Notes: generated by a model from the sequence alone, not told the origin. 64,000 nt of DNA from Nitrospira sp. CG24E (GCA_002869895.2 NEWP02000008.1:1-64000); one strand, 5' to 3'. Positions 37,903 through 49,234 are shown, counted from the first letter of the stretch. Made by a program: numbers and translations.

Positions 37903-38073
37903 TTAATAGGACAGACAAGGCCAGATGAATTCGGGCTTCGAAGGATCGCCCCCGGCCAGAAGCCGACCTTTGTACCAGGAGGTCAATTTTCTCGTGAGTG
38001 GACAATCCCAATAGTTTTCAGATAACCGAACAACCAAACCCCTGAACCGCGTTATCCCAGCCGTGATGGTCAA
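37903..38073 (-). other. Short leftward ORF, possible gene remnant
   Basis: 56 codons from a TTG (38073) to TAA (37903). The translation includes YWDCPLTRKL, SWYKGRLLAGGDPSKPEF and ends IWPCLSY, a Trp/Cys-containing composition more protein-like than random. No ribosome binding site or family is recognised. It lies between the amidohydrolase and the defence island and could be the 3' remnant of a lost gene. Confidence 0.3.
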
Positions 38074-38122
38074 GCTCGCTGCTGAGTCTCAACATACAAA
38101 TTCAACGTCCAAGACTTACCCC

Positions 38123-39697
38123 CTAGTCCCTGCCCGAGCGCATGACGAATTCGGACCAGCGTCGCTTTGCCACTATCACTAGATAGAGATCGGCAACCCG
38201 CTTGGCCGAAACGGCGGAGGAAAGCGCCTCTTCATCCGTGGGCTTCCCTTCAAGGCGCTCGAACAACTGATTTCTGTCGGCTTCTTCGGGAATGATGGGC
38301 TCAATCACACTGTGTAAAGCCGTAATCAGTCGAGTGTCGTTGCCGTCCCAGTCTCCAAACCTCAGCATCGCCCGTCGCAGCGAGTTGAGGAAGGCGTCAC
38401 GAGCGCTGTTTCCGACCGATAGATGCAGATCGGTCTTGCTGAGCAGCACCAGCCCGTTGAGGTATTGTCCAAATATAGGTGCCGCGTCCTCGTCTGACAT
38501 GGGGCCAAAAGCCGCGAGACACATCATTGAGTTGGCGAGGTGTGCATCTTCCAGCGCGACCCGTTGGCGCTTGATTCCGTTAGAGCGTGCTTCGGCCCAT
38601 TCATTAAGAAGGCCGTGCACTCGACTGACGCAGGGCTCCAAATGGGGTGCGTCTAGATCTTGAATACTTTCGTAGTAGATCTCTGCTTGACTGGAGAGCT
38701 CGTACCAAAAAAAACCAGCGGTGCCGATGTTTAGCATCGCGATGTACAGCTTGCTTCGCGAAAGCCCGGCATCGAACAATCGATCAAGCGTTACACCATC
38801 ACTGATCGTCATTTCTAGCAAGAGCTCGTTCTTCTTGTTTCCGATAAGCTTGAGCTTCACCGCTTCCATCCGGCTATTCCAAAAGTTGAGCGCCTTCTGG
38901 CGGAGAGAATGGGAAGGTGTGTGCAGCCGTATTTTCATTACCCATTTGGGGTTCCCCTCCCCGGATTCTCCGGCTTGGCGAGAAAGCTCCTGCTGAAGGT
39001 GCGCCTGTTCTTCTGCCACGATCTTTGCGAACTCGTCACGCGCCCAGCGAATCCAGGCACGTGTGTCTCCCTTAAATTCCTCATGTTTTTGAATGAATGG
39101 TGGACTGAAGAGTCTTTTCTTTCCAAAATCGTCGCTAAGGGTATCGAGATACCACTCTAATTCCTCGTTTCGCTCGTCTGGAACTGGTGCTCCGCGCTCA
39201 AGCTCTAATGCGAGATTGGCCTTAGCAAGGTTTAAGATCGATGTTGCGTGATCGAGCAGTACTGCTTCGCGCGGCGGCGCTGAAGTATTGTCGGCGGTGT
39301 GATCAACATAGAGCCCTGCTATGCGGCGCGCATGCGTACTCTCGGCAAATTGGCGCGCGGCATCGAAATTCTTTGGATCGATCTTGCCGTCCGACATACT
39401 TGGTGACCACATAGCCCACATCAACTTAAAGACGTGATCGTCCAAGCGCCTTTCAAGCCACTTCCCGTCCAGGGCCGCACCAATGGTTGCACGGGAGGCA
39501 AGCATTCCAGCCTTCCCAATCTCCTCCATTGCTAAGATGGCCAAGTGATAAGCGATGTTTGGGTATGCATTGTCGTTCCCGAGCACCCGCTGCGCGCTTG
39601 CGACAAGATCCCCTGCGTGATCGAGGCAAAGTCGACGTTGCTCCAAGTAGGGAGCAGCGCCTCGGTTTTCCTTCAGTATCTCCGAACCTTCATCCAT
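38123..39697 (-). CDS. AbiV-like abortive infection protein with long C-terminal extension
   Basis: 524 aa from ATG 39697; the frame is open ~48 codons further upstream without a convincing start. The N-terminal domain has LEQRRLCLDHAGDLVASAQR and, at residues ~52-64, LAILAMEEIGKAG, the pattern of the HEPN-type AbiV family (Lactococcus AbiV blocks phage protein synthesis). The remaining ~350 residues are helical, with charged segments (RAWIRWARDEFAKIVAEEQA) and a last part from ~270 (HTPSHSLRQKALNFWNSRME) that I do not recognise. It stands alone, leftward, at the edge of the accessory island. Confidence 0.65.
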   Translation of the reverse strand: MDEGSEILKENRGAAPYLEQRRLCLDHAGDLVASAQRVLGNDNAYPNIAYHLAILAMEEIGKAGMLASRATIGAALDGKWLERRLDDHVFKLMWAMWSPSMSDGKIDPKNFDAARQFAESTHARRIAGLYVDHTADNTSAPPREAVLLDHATSILNLAKANLALELERGAPVPDERNEELEWYLDTLSDDFGKKRLFSPPFIQKHEEFKGDTRAWIRWARDEFAKIVAEEQAHLQQELSRQAGESGEGNPKWVMKIRLHTPSHSLRQKALNFWNSRMEAVKLKLIGNKKNELLLEMTISDGVTLDRLFDAGLSRSKLYIAMLNIGTAGFFWYELSSQAEIYYESIQDLDAPHLEPCVSRVHGLLNEWAEARSNGIKRQRVALEDAHLANSMMCLAAFGPMSDEDAAPIFGQYLNGLVLLSKTDLHLSVGNSARDAFLNSLRRAMLRFGDWDGNDTRLITALHSVIEPIIPEEADRNQLFERLEGKPTDEEALSSAVSAKRVADLYLVIVAKRRWSEFVMRSGRD

Positions 39698-39841
39698 ACA
39701 AAGTACCTGACTTGATGATTCGAATTTATGTCGATCCCAATCGAACAGTTTGCAGGTTTGGGCCGCGAGCCTGAGTCGGTTACGGTATTTCGGGAACTGA
39801 ATGTCCGCTTCTGCCAATTTGAATGACACCTTATTTCGCAA

Positions 39842-39994
39842 GCCTTGGATCGAAAGCGATCATCGCCTCGGTGACCGGCACGGAAACGGATCCCGCAGGG
39901 TTATTCGCGGCAGGTGAACACGCGGCGTACCGCGGGTGTGCTCGTGCGGCGGCGGCTAGGCTCGCCGCGCTATGCCGTCGGGCGCCACCGGCGT
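39842..39994. other. GC-rich spacer, no gene recognised
   Basis: Unusually GC-rich (for example GCGGCGGCGGCTAGGCTCGC), unlike the AT-richer AbiV-like gene on one side. No supported open frame. Confidence 0.3.
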
Positions 39995-40660
39995 TCAGTC
40001 CTCCACGCCCACGCCGATCACGATGAGCACCGCATAATCCTGCTTCGTGCAGCCCGCGACCGGAGGCATCGCTCCCCCTGGCGTAACGGGAAACGCCGTC
40101 TTCTGCGCGTTGGCCGGCGAGCACGACCCACCAACCGCCGCCGGTGTATAGCGCGCGGAGCGGCAGGCCAGGTGCGTCACGTCGTAGAGCGTCGCGCCTT
40201 GATCAAGCTCCCAACGTCTGTCCCCATTCCGGTCGGCGGGATGAATGGTCAGCACAGCCGTCACGGCGCGGGCGCCCGTGACCCGGTATTTACCAGGAGG
40301 GAGCGGAACGGTCGGCTGCTCCATGATCAAGCCGTGTTCCTCCAGCCACCAGTCCTTGTCGTCGAATTTCCAGCGCGCCGGGGCGATGCCACCGGCCTCC
40401 TTCAACCGTTGATAGCGGTTCAGCTCGACGCCCCGAGGACCCGGATCCAGAGGCCACAGACCCCACGATTGCGCGTCGCTCCCGGAAGTCGCACCCGGAT
40501 CGCCCAACGCCGCGATGAACTGCGTCGATATGCGCTGGACCTTCGTCTGACCTCCGCCTGCGGCGTGAACCGGCTGAGCCACGGCGGCGATCATTACCAA
40601 TAGTACCGTCGCCAGGCATGCGCGGCGAATGAGGTGCTGCGTGCTCCTCGTGAGCGCCAA
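39995..40660 (-). CDS. Secreted protein of unknown function
   Basis: 221 aa. A long n-region and hydrophobic core (ACLATVLLVMIAAVAQPVHA) make a Sec signal peptide. The mature part has DDKDWWLEEHGLIMEQPTVP, LPPGKYRVTGARAVTAVLTI and a Cys-containing tail (four cysteines that could form disulfides). Family not recognised. The gene and the spacer after it are more GC-rich than the surroundings, which suggests transfer from a high-GC donor. Its 5' side is bounded by a truncated element A. Confidence 0.6.
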   Translation of the reverse strand: MALTRSTQHLIRRACLATVLLVMIAAVAQPVHAAGGGQTKVQRISTQFIAALGDPGATSGSDAQSWGLWPLDPGPRGVELNRYQRLKEAGGIAPARWKFDDKDWWLEEHGLIMEQPTVPLPPGKYRVTGARAVTAVLTIHPADRNGDRRWELDQGATLYDVTHLACRSARYTPAAVGGSCSPANAQKTAFPVTPGGAMPPVAGCTKQDYAVLIVIGVGVED

Positions 40661-40680
40661 CCAGGCACCTCGCGGTACTA

Positions 40681-40735
40681 ACAGGATGCTGAAAAAGTCC
40701 GCCAGCGGCGTTCTCGCGTCGCTCAGAGGCTCAAC
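40681..40735 (+). repeat. Dispersed inverted-repeat element A, truncated copy 5
   Basis: ACAGGATGCTGAAAAAGTCC through GCGTCGCTCAGAGGCTCAACG matches the first half of the 60718 copy almost exactly, then stops abruptly at the higA remnant. The right half is missing. Confidence 0.8.
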
Positions 40736-40833
40736 GCGAGCTTCCCGGCCAATTCGCGGCCGCTCAGATTATTGGGATCCAGATAAACCTGGATAATGAA
40801 CTCGCCGGGATGGGGAGGATTGTGCATAGCCAT
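40723..40833 (-). pseudogene. higA: HigA-type antitoxin remnant, cut off by element A
   Basis: ATG 40833 starts MAMHNPPHPGEF, then IIQVYLDPNNLSGRELAGKL, the N-terminus of XRE-family HigA antitoxins. Homology stops after ~33 residues, exactly where element A begins, and translation ends three codons later (TGA 40723-40725). The helix-turn-helix is lost, so the product cannot be a working antitoxin; no HigB toxin gene remains. Confidence 0.75.
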
Positions 40834-40838
40834 TTAGA

Positions 40839-40871
40839 GAGAAACAAAGGGGTCTGACCCCTTTGTTTCTC
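40839..40871. terminator. Perfect 16-bp palindrome (GAGAAACAAAGGGGTC type)
   Basis: GAGAAACAAAGGGGTC (40839-40854), centre T, then its exact complement (40856-40871). It overlaps the stop of the VapC gene and ends six bases before the higA remnant start. It is likely a bidirectional terminator or a REP-like palindrome; the AAAGGGGTC/GACCCCTTT core is widespread in bacterial repeats. Confidence 0.65.
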
Positions 40872-41265
40872 ACGGGTGGATGACTTTCAAACCGAGCACA
40901 TCTTCAAATGGATCATAGTCACGGTCATTGTGGAGTAAGGCATGTCCTTCCAATAAACAAAACGTCGCGATCAGAGAATCGATCGTCTTGCGCACAGTTC
41001 GCCCGGCAGTTCTCAGTCGCCGATAGTTCAGAGCGGTTTCGACCGCGATTCCAACCGTCCCCGTCTCAAAAACCGCAAACTTCAACAGCTCCTCTTGAAC
41101 CGCCTCAAATTGTTTATCGGTGGTAATCCCCTGCAACACTTCACAGAGAATCAAATCGGTGAGACCCAACCGTTCTCTCGGCAACTGAGCTTCAAGCCAG
41201 TCGGTATGGGGAGTACGTGTTCCCCGCAGGTAATCGACCCATACCGTCGTATCGACAATAATCAT
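40870..41265 (-). CDS. vapC: VapC-type PIN-domain toxin
   Basis: 131 aa from ATG 41265, which overlaps the antitoxin stop (ATGA). PIN-domain ribonuclease with acidic residues in MIIVDTTVWVDYL (Asp5), TDLILCEVLQGI (Glu), IDSLIATFCL (Asp) and HNDRDYDPF. The family cleaves tRNA or rRNA when not bound by VapB. The stop codon lies at the border of a 16-bp palindrome. An upstream in-frame extension overlaps the antitoxin and is rejected. Confidence 0.88.
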   Translation of the reverse strand: MIIVDTTVWVDYLRGTRTPHTDWLEAQLPRERLGLTDLILCEVLQGITTDKQFEAVQEELLKFAVFETGTVGIAVETALNYRRLRTAGRTVRKTIDSLIATFCLLEGHALLHNDRDYDPFEDVLGLKVIHP

Positions 41266-41471
41266 GAAGCCGCCTTGATACGACCTTCCCGCATCGCGCC
41301 GAGATCTCCCTCCCACTCAATCTTGCCACGCAAACGGCGAATGCCTTCTTGTCCCTTCACCTTGATCAGCAATCGAAGACCCTCTTCCACCACCGCTTTC
41401 TTGGTCGACAGCCCGGTGGCCTTCATGGCTCGCTGCATCAAGCTATTGTCGATCACGATGTTGGTACGCAT
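41262..41471 (-). CDS. vapB: VapB-type antitoxin (DUF2191-like)
   Basis: 69 aa from ATG 41471. MRTNIVIDNSLMQRAMKATG and LSTKKAVVEEGLRLLI form the ribbon-helix-helix DNA-binding part typical of DUF2191/VapB antitoxins; the C-terminal ~30 residues (IRRLRGKIEWEGDL) would wrap the toxin. Translationally coupled to vapC. The pair is probably autorepressed, as is usual for RHH antitoxins. Confidence 0.87.
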   Translation of the reverse strand: MRTNIVIDNSLMQRAMKATGLSTKKAVVEEGLRLLIKVKGQEGIRRLRGKIEWEGDLGAMREGRIKAAS

Positions 41472-41504
41472 AGCGCCTCCGACAAGGAATGTGTAAATAT
41501 TCAC

Positions 41505-41698
41505 AAATGATGCACACGCGAATCAGGAGAAGCAAGCGAAGAGAACGTCGGTCTTGGTCGCGCAGGAAACGCGAGGCGGTCAAATCAGCCCTGCTAGCAA
41601 AATAGACTCATCCTGATTAACCATATCCCAATGAATCACCAGGTCAGAACAGACTCCCGGTACATTTTCCTATCCCTACAGATAACGCACAGTCCGAT
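41505..41698. other. Upstream region of vapBC, nothing else recognised
   Basis: Holds the presumed vapB promoter. No open frame or clear operator symmetry could be picked out by eye. Confidence 0.25.
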
Positions 41699-41747
41699 GC
41701 CTAACGCCACACTTCAGCAGCGGACCGTCCGCTGCAACCGGTTGTCA
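41699..41747 (-). other. attC-like hairpin between the R-M operon and vapBC
   Basis: On the + strand GCCTAAC (41699-41705) ... GCAGCGGAC (41717-41725), one base, GTCCGCTGC (41727-41735), then CAACCGGTTGTCA. Read leftward it is TGACAAC ... stem ... GCGTTAGGC. A 9-bp perfect stem with TT/AA continuing beyond two unpaired bases and a terminal GTTAGGC are features of integron attC sites. The R'' box (TGACAAC) is imperfect. Confidence 0.4.
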
Positions 41748-41805
41748 GCCCGCAAGTTCGCATACACACGGCACCTGTGATTACTCTCCTGCACGGTCAC
41801 AGAAC

Positions 41806-44335
<2,530 letters not shown>

Positions 44336-44343
<8 letters not shown>

Positions 44344-45982
44344 CGTCGTCGGATACCGCTTCGTCGGAAGTGTCGCTGTTGAAGTCCATCGGGCGGACTA
44401 TCTTCTCGATGAAGGCGATCTCACTCGCGGAGAGAGCATATTTCGCGTAGAGGTCCTCGTCCGTCCATTGCCTGGTCCATTTCTGGGTTGGCACAAAAGT
44501 GTAGACCTTTCGCGTTGTATCCTGCGATGGCTTGTGCAGGAGAATCAGGAGGCGCGTCAGCCGACAGGAGAGGTAGGATAAAACGCTTTCGGCCTGAGTC
44601 TTCGAGTCGAATGGGCCAATGCAGAGATACGTCTCCGAAGAGATGCTGCCTGGCTCCCCGAGAAATGGCGTGCTGAGGATCCGGTGTGGATAGGTATCTC
44701 TGTTGCCGGTCCCCGGAGCGGCCCGGCCCACATAAACCTTCCAGCTGTCGATGAGGTCAGTACCAGTCGTGATAGAGCTTCTAGGTGTGTATCCCTTGCC
44801 TCCGTTTTGATAGACCAGCACGTCACCGGCGCGCCTAACTGCCTTGCCCTTAAACGTTGTCTCTAGCCCGAACGGCTTTCTTGAACTAACCAGTCGGTCG
44901 AAACGCTTACGGTCAGGCAGGGACAGCGATTGCGATTCCCCACTCTCGACAGCAACGACCTTCTTAAGAATCGACAGCCCTTCATTGAAGCGGATGAAGA
45001 CATCAGCTCCCGCTTCAAGGAGTGGGCGGGTTGTTATCGAGGGCGGCTCATCCTTGTAGTACGTGGCGACCCGACAGGGTCCGGGATTGTCCCGGTCCCA
45101 GAGGAAGTAACAAACGCCACCCTTGAGGCCCACCCCAGGGAAGACGTCTGATGCGCTGAGGTAGTCGCTGATTGAGCGTATACGATTATCCGTAAGCATC
45201 GACTCTCTGAAGTCATCCAGTCCCTTGCCACCGGCGAACCAACGGGCAGGGATGACCAGCGACAGATAGCGCGGTTCCAGCCTCTTTGCCTGCTCTACAA
45301 AGAGATGGTAGATCGGCGCCGCGCTCTTACCGTAGCCGCCGTCGTCCAACTGATACGGCGGGTTTCCGATGATCACATCGAATTGCATATCGCCTCCAAA
45401 CAGCTCGGCGATCCGAGCCGTAATGTCGTCGGTGTGAATGAACGCGTACGCGTGGCTTTCGAGCCCTTCGCCACGATCGAGCGTCTTCTGGCCTGCCCCG
45501 CAGTAGGTGCACTTGCCATCCGCCCACGTGTGCTCCAATCTCTCGAACCAAATATTGCCGTTGTCACTGTCAAAGCCCTTGGCAATCGAGTGGTTTCCTT
45601 TGGCGTGCTTGGAGCAATACACGCTCCGCCGCGCCAACAGGCTAGTAAGGTACGTGATGCCGATGCCGAACACCTGCTTGGTCAGGATGTGCTCCACGCG
45701 CTCTTGGAGGTCGGGGATTTTCTTCTCCAACCCTGTGGCGAGGCGGCTGGTGATCTCGCGGAGGAACACACCGGATTTGGTAAACGGGTCGATGAATTTC
45801 ACCGACTTGTCCGCCCAGATGTTCGCACCGTTGTTGCCGGCGGCCCACGCCTCGGCAAGGGTGTCCAGCATCCTGTTGGAAAACTCGGGCGGTGTGAAGA
45901 CTTCGTCGTTGGAGAGGTTGGCAATGCAGGTCAAAACATCCGGATTGCGACCGCGCAGAGTGAAGGTGACTTGCTCGCTCAT
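44336..45982 (-). CDS. Eco57I-type N6-adenine methyltransferase subunit with NPPY
   Basis: 548 aa. NPPY at 207-210 ([16 protein letters not shown]) is the catalytic motif IV of N6-adenine MTases. The motif I position ([11 protein letters not shown], ~64-74) is degenerate compared with the usual DPx[13 protein letters not shown] (158-166) with upstream Cys/His residues looks like a zinc site. The C-terminal half (~250-548) resembles a target-recognition domain. Its ATG overlaps the stop of the PIN gene (ATGA) and its stop overlaps the helicase start. It may work with the other MTase subunit of the operon, which has an intact motif I. Confidence 0.82.
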
Positions 45983-46473
45983 GCGTGCGCCCCCAGCACG
46001 AAGCGTGCTTGTTCCGTGCGCAGCATTTGGTAGGGCGTCATGAACCGCACATCTAGGCCGAGACAGGCATTCGGTATCTTGATGCGCCCAGGTGAGTTGG
46101 AAGGAACCTCGTGGGTCACGACCACATGAGGGCCGGCCAGCGCATGGGCGAGCAGATAGAAATCAGCAGTCTGTAAAAATGTGTTGATGGCGGCCGGTAT
46201 GTACTGCTGCCCCGTGGCCCATGTGCTGACCTGGGTGAACTGTGGCGCCAGTGCCGGCGGTGTGCGCCGAAAGAGCGTAGGGCCGTGGGTCCTGGCCCAG
46301 TCCGACAACTCGTCCTGACCGGCTTCGATTTCATCAGCCACCTTGTCGATGCTGAACACCGATCCCGAATTGCCCTTGTGTACCAGCCAGTCCCAGAAGG
46401 CCGGGCAGAAATCCAGACCGTAGTGCAGGTTCTTCGCGGACATGAACACATTGGCATCCAACAGATAGCTCAC
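45979..46473 (-). CDS. DUF4411 family PIN-like protein
   Basis: 164 aa from a GTG at 46473 overlapping the stop of the ImmA/IrrE gene (GTGA). [15 protein letters not shown] (Asp6) and [15 protein letters not shown] provide PIN-type acidic residues, with a third acidic site in [33 protein letters not shown] is characteristic of DUF4411. DUF4411 genes often follow an XRE/ImmA-type gene as a toxin-antitoxin-like pair; here that pair is embedded in the restriction operon. Confidence 0.83.
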   Translation of the reverse strand: MSYLLDANVFMSAKNLHYGLDFCPAFWDWLVHKGNSGSVFSIDKVADEIEAGQDELSDWARTHGPTLFRRTPPALAPQFTQVSTWATGQQYIPAAINTFLQTADFYLLAHALAGPHVVVTHEVPSNSPGRIKIPNACLGLDVRFMTPYQMLRTEQARFVLGAHA

Positions 46474-47621
46474 GCCGTCACTCCCAACTCGCGCGCGGCT
46501 TCGTAGAACGTGGCCGTCTTGCGCACGCCCAGCATGCGAAAGGCGTCCGGAAACGAGGTAAAGCCTTCTAGCGTGCTAGAGACGATGGCGCGGGCAAAGC
46601 GCTTGCTGGTGCGTGCACCCAGGCTGCGGTAGAAATCGCCACCACTGCCACTGCGTTCTTTCAGCATGCACAAGCGTTCCTGTTCCTCCTGGTAGTGCTG
46701 CCACAGCACAGTTCGACTGATGTAGCCTGCGTCGAACAGGCGACGCAAGGCCACCAGGGTGCTGACCTTGAACTCCCGCGCCAGCCGCTGAATTTCGTCG
46801 GGAATCGGAGCGTTGCGATCATGCGCTGGTCGCAGTTCTTCCAGGGGCATCAGCAGTTCCGCCGCGACCTGGTTGCACCAGCGCTCGGTTTGCTGCTCTG
46901 GCACCTGGCCCGCCTGCGTGTCCGACACGCCCGTTGCGCCCAGCCACACATGTGCCAGCTCGTGCGCCAGCGTGAACATTTGTGCGGTTTTACTGTCGGC
47001 GCCGTTCAAGAAGACCAGTGGCGCAAGGCTGTCGGCGAGTGCGAAGCCTCGAAACTCGCCCACATCCAGCTTGCGGTGACTGTTGCTGCCCACCACGGAA
47101 CTCACCATTACCATCACCCCGGCATCCTCGGCCTTGACAATCAACTGGCGCAGCGCCTCAGTCCAAGTGGGCAGCTGGCGACGTGCATCAGCAGACAAAC
47201 CCAGCGTCTCGCGCAGTCGTTGCGCTACCACCTCTGATGCTTCCTGCAAGCTGGCGCTGCCGACGAATGGCACGGCCGTCAAGCCGTGCATGCGGGCATG
47301 GTCTCGGTACCAGTCTTGTCGTTGCTGACACAGGTAAAGAGTGTCCAGCAGGTCGCTGCTGGGTTCGGCGAGTGCCTCGTCGCGCAGGGTGCGGAAGTCC
47401 GGCACCGGCAATGCCAGCGCGGGCGGCTGGGGCAGAAAAAAGTAGCCGATGGCCGTGTGTGTGAGACGAGCGAAGTCTTCCAGTTGCTTGAGCGTGGGCT
47501 GGGCCTCGCCGCTGAGCCACAAGGGCCACTTGTTGAAGCGTGCAATCAGATCGTCGTCGTGCAGGCGCGCGCGTTGTGCCGCCCAGCGAAGTACGGGGAC
47601 GGAAGCCGCCACGGTGGTCAT
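46470..47621 (-). CDS. ImmA/IrrE family metallo-endopeptidase
   Basis: 383 aa. The zinc peptidase motif HELAH is at 220-224 (MFTLAHELAHVWLG). Further conserved: FRGFALADSLAPLVFLNG upstream, and ERWCNQVAAELLMPLEEL after, with the third ligand Glu. The N-terminal ~60 residues (LRWAAQRARLHDDDLIARF and PTLKQLEDFARLT) look like a reduced XRE-type helix-turn-helix. ImmA/IrrE proteins cleave repressors or antitoxins, often in mobile elements. ATG overlaps the stop of the upstream MTase gene (ATGA). Probable partner of the DUF4411 PIN protein. Confidence 0.86.
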   Translation of the reverse strand: MTTVAASVPVLRWAAQRARLHDDDLIARFNKWPLWLSGEAQPTLKQLEDFARLTHTAIGYFFLPQPPALALPVPDFRTLRDEALAEPSSDLLDTLYLCQQRQDWYRDHARMHGLTAVPFVGSASLQEASEVVAQRLRETLGLSADARRQLPTWTEALRQLIVKAEDAGVMVMVSSVVGSNSHRKLDVGEFRGFALADSLAPLVFLNGADSKTAQMFTLAHELAHVWLGATGVSDTQAGQVPEQQTERWCNQVAAELLMPLEELRPAHDRNAPIPDEIQRLAREFKVSTLVALRRLFDAGYISRTVLWQHYQEEQERLCMLKERSGSGGDFYRSLGARTSKRFARAIVSSTLEGFTSFPDAFRMLGVRKTATFYEAARELGVTA

Positions 47622-48286
47622 GCCTCCTCCTTGGACAAGGGTGCAAGCGCATCCTTCGAAAATCCGACCGCCAGATCCCTCACCGACATCGGGGGATAGG
47701 TCTTGGTTGGCATGAAGATTTCATGCTTTCCGAGGCTGGCGAAGAGGTCTCCCTCCGCACTGTATGCCGACGCCTGCGTGAGTATGTCCAATCGAAAATC
47801 GCGACGCTGAAACTTCCCCTTGCCGAGGTAACCCCATTCGGCGAAGGTGATTGCCTGGCCGCTGCTGGTGCGCATAGTCAAGGCGTCACCGTGGATGAGA
47901 TTCTCCGATAGAACGTAGGAAGCGGCCCGATAAAGGTCATCCGACTCCTCGATATTCAGGTAGTCGGCGAGAATCTCCAGCATATTGGCGCGGCACTCGG
48001 TGATGTTATCCGGCAGCAGCTCGATGCCGTAGAGGCACATCAAGGCGAGCAGCGCGTAGTGTCGCTTTTCAAAGTCGGACTTTCCGAACTTCAGTTCGAC
48101 GGCAGCAAGCTTGCGCTGCAGAATCCGAACGAGGAAGTTCCCGCTCCCGCACGCCGGTTCCAGAAAGCGGGAGTCAATGCGCTCGGTCTCTCCCTTGACC
48201 AGGTCGAGCATCGCTTCAACCATCCACGCGGGGGTGAATACTTCCCCGTGGTCGGCGACACGTTGTTTAGACTTGACCAGGCTCAT
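47618..48286 (-). CDS. N6-adenine DNA methylase subunit with motif I only
   Basis: 222 aa from ATG 48286. QRVADHGEVFTPAWMVEAML and RFLEPACGSGNFLVRIL (EPACGSG, 43-49) are the start and SAM-binding motif I of type I/IIG-like N6 MTases. GIELLPDNITECRANMLEIL is motif II/III. The protein ends without the catalytic NPPY motif. The missing motif occurs in the Eco57I-type subunit two genes downstream, whose own motif I is degenerate, so the two may make one heteromeric enzyme. First clear gene of the five-gene overlapping operon. Confidence 0.8.
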   Translation of the reverse strand: MSLVKSKQRVADHGEVFTPAWMVEAMLDLVKGETERIDSRFLEPACGSGNFLVRILQRKLAAVELKFGKSDFEKRHYALLALMCLYGIELLPDNITECRANMLEILADYLNIEESDDLYRAASYVLSENLIHGDALTMRTSSGQAITFAEWGYLGKGKFQRRDFRLDILTQASAYSAEGDLFASLGKHEIFMPTKTYPPMSVRDLAVGFSKDALAPLSKEEA

Positions 48287-48483
48287 GGCAAACGCATTCG
48301 GATGACAGCTCGTAGCCGTGCGGACGGCGGTGGCGAAGGCGCTCGGCAAAGCGCAAGAAGTTCAGGTACGAGGGTGGGGCCGGGGTATTCCTCCGGCTTG
48401 AGCCCGAAGTTGGCGCGGAATTGGTCGGCGGTGTCCTTTTCGGGGGGTGCGATCCAGCGCAAGAGGCTCTTCCTCCAGGTCAT
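48267..48483 (-). pseudogene. Possible small gene before the MTase, frameshifted
   Basis: From ATG 48483 the frame reads MTWRKSLLRWIAPPEKDTAD and on to EEYPGPTLVPELLAL. In the next frame, from about 48370, coding-like sequence continues as YLNFLRFAERLRHRRPHGYE and ends at TAA 48267, overlapping the MTase start. A one-base indel near 48370-48375 would join the halves into a ~71-aa protein. No family recognised; GTTAGCC lies four bases upstream of the ATG. Confidence 0.35.
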
Positions 48484-48486
48484 GGC

Positions 48487-48697
48487 GGGCTAACAGTGTT
48501 TAGGCCGTATAACACGCGTTCGAATTCTTCGAGCATAACGCCATTATCGTTATCGCTTCAATGAGGTACGACTGTGAAACCATTTATCACGGGTTCTTAT
48601 GCGGATCGGCATAACACCTTTATAAGGGGTGGGTGGGATGATCCCAACTGCGCGCGTCCAACGAGGGCCTTCTGAGGCCGCGCGTTGCGCGAGCACG
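48487..48697 (-). repeat. Leader element shared with 24173-24491
   Basis: Contains, on the + strand, GCTAACAGTGTTTAG at the gene-proximal end, GTTCTTATGCGGATCGGCATA in the middle and AACTGCGCGCGTCCAACGAGG ... CCGCGCGTTGCGCGAGCAC at the far end: the same three blocks in the same order as in front of the immunity cluster. The last block has partial dyad symmetry (GCGCGCGT / GCGCGTTGCGC). Confidence 0.55.
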
Positions 48698-48739
48698 GGG
48701 ATCGTCCCAGCTACCCCGCCGCCTTTTTCAGCCATCCTG

Positions 48740-49234
48740 TTAGATGGCGTGATCGGGGAGGCGCAAGTCGAGGATGCGGCGGAGTCGTCGTTCTTCTGAA
48801 TGGAGGAGGCTGGAAAAGCGAAGCCCGATCCCTTCGGCAGAACGGGAACGCACAATGGCGCCGTCGACCATGATGGGATCATCATACTCGGCAGGATGGA
48901 ATTCCAGCATGACCTTACAGCCCATCGGAACACGTTGCTTCGTAAGCACACGGCACCCTCGGAGCGATAAATTCGAGACCGTCCCTTCCACCACGATACT
49001 CGTGCTGGGATCGTGGATGGGGCGAACCTGTGCCGGATACTCTACAGAAATTCGGTCATAGTTGCGGCGAGGGTTCGTCTTGAGCTTGCCGAGGAAGGTC
49101 GTAAAACGATGGGTACAGAGCTGACAGCGAAGGGGATAGATGGTAAAGGTGCTGAGCAGACGATCGGTAACACTGCGGCGTGGTGCAAGTCGAGTCTTCA
49201 GCGTCCCACATCTTGGGCATTGGCAGGTGCGCAT
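48740..49234 (-). CDS. PilZ-domain protein with N-terminal zinc ribbon
   Basis: 164 aa. CPRC (6-9) and CQLC (37-40) form a zinc-ribbon-like pair. The PilZ domain (~58-150) has RRNYDRISVEYPAQV (RxxxR-type c-di-GMP motif) and VSNLSLRGCRV (the (D/N)xSxxG motif). PilZ proteins bind cyclic di-GMP and control motility, polysaccharide or transcription. Alone and leftward. The N-terminal ribbon suggests a nucleic-acid or protein contact, which is inference. Confidence 0.82.
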   Translation of the reverse strand: MRTCQCPRCGTLKTRLAPRRSVTDRLLSTFTIYPLRCQLCTHRFTTFLGKLKTNPRRNYDRISVEYPAQVRPIHDPSTSIVVEGTVSNLSLRGCRVLTKQRVPMGCKVMLEFHPAEYDDPIMVDGAIVRSRSAEGIGLRFSSLLHSEERRLRRILDLRLPDHAI

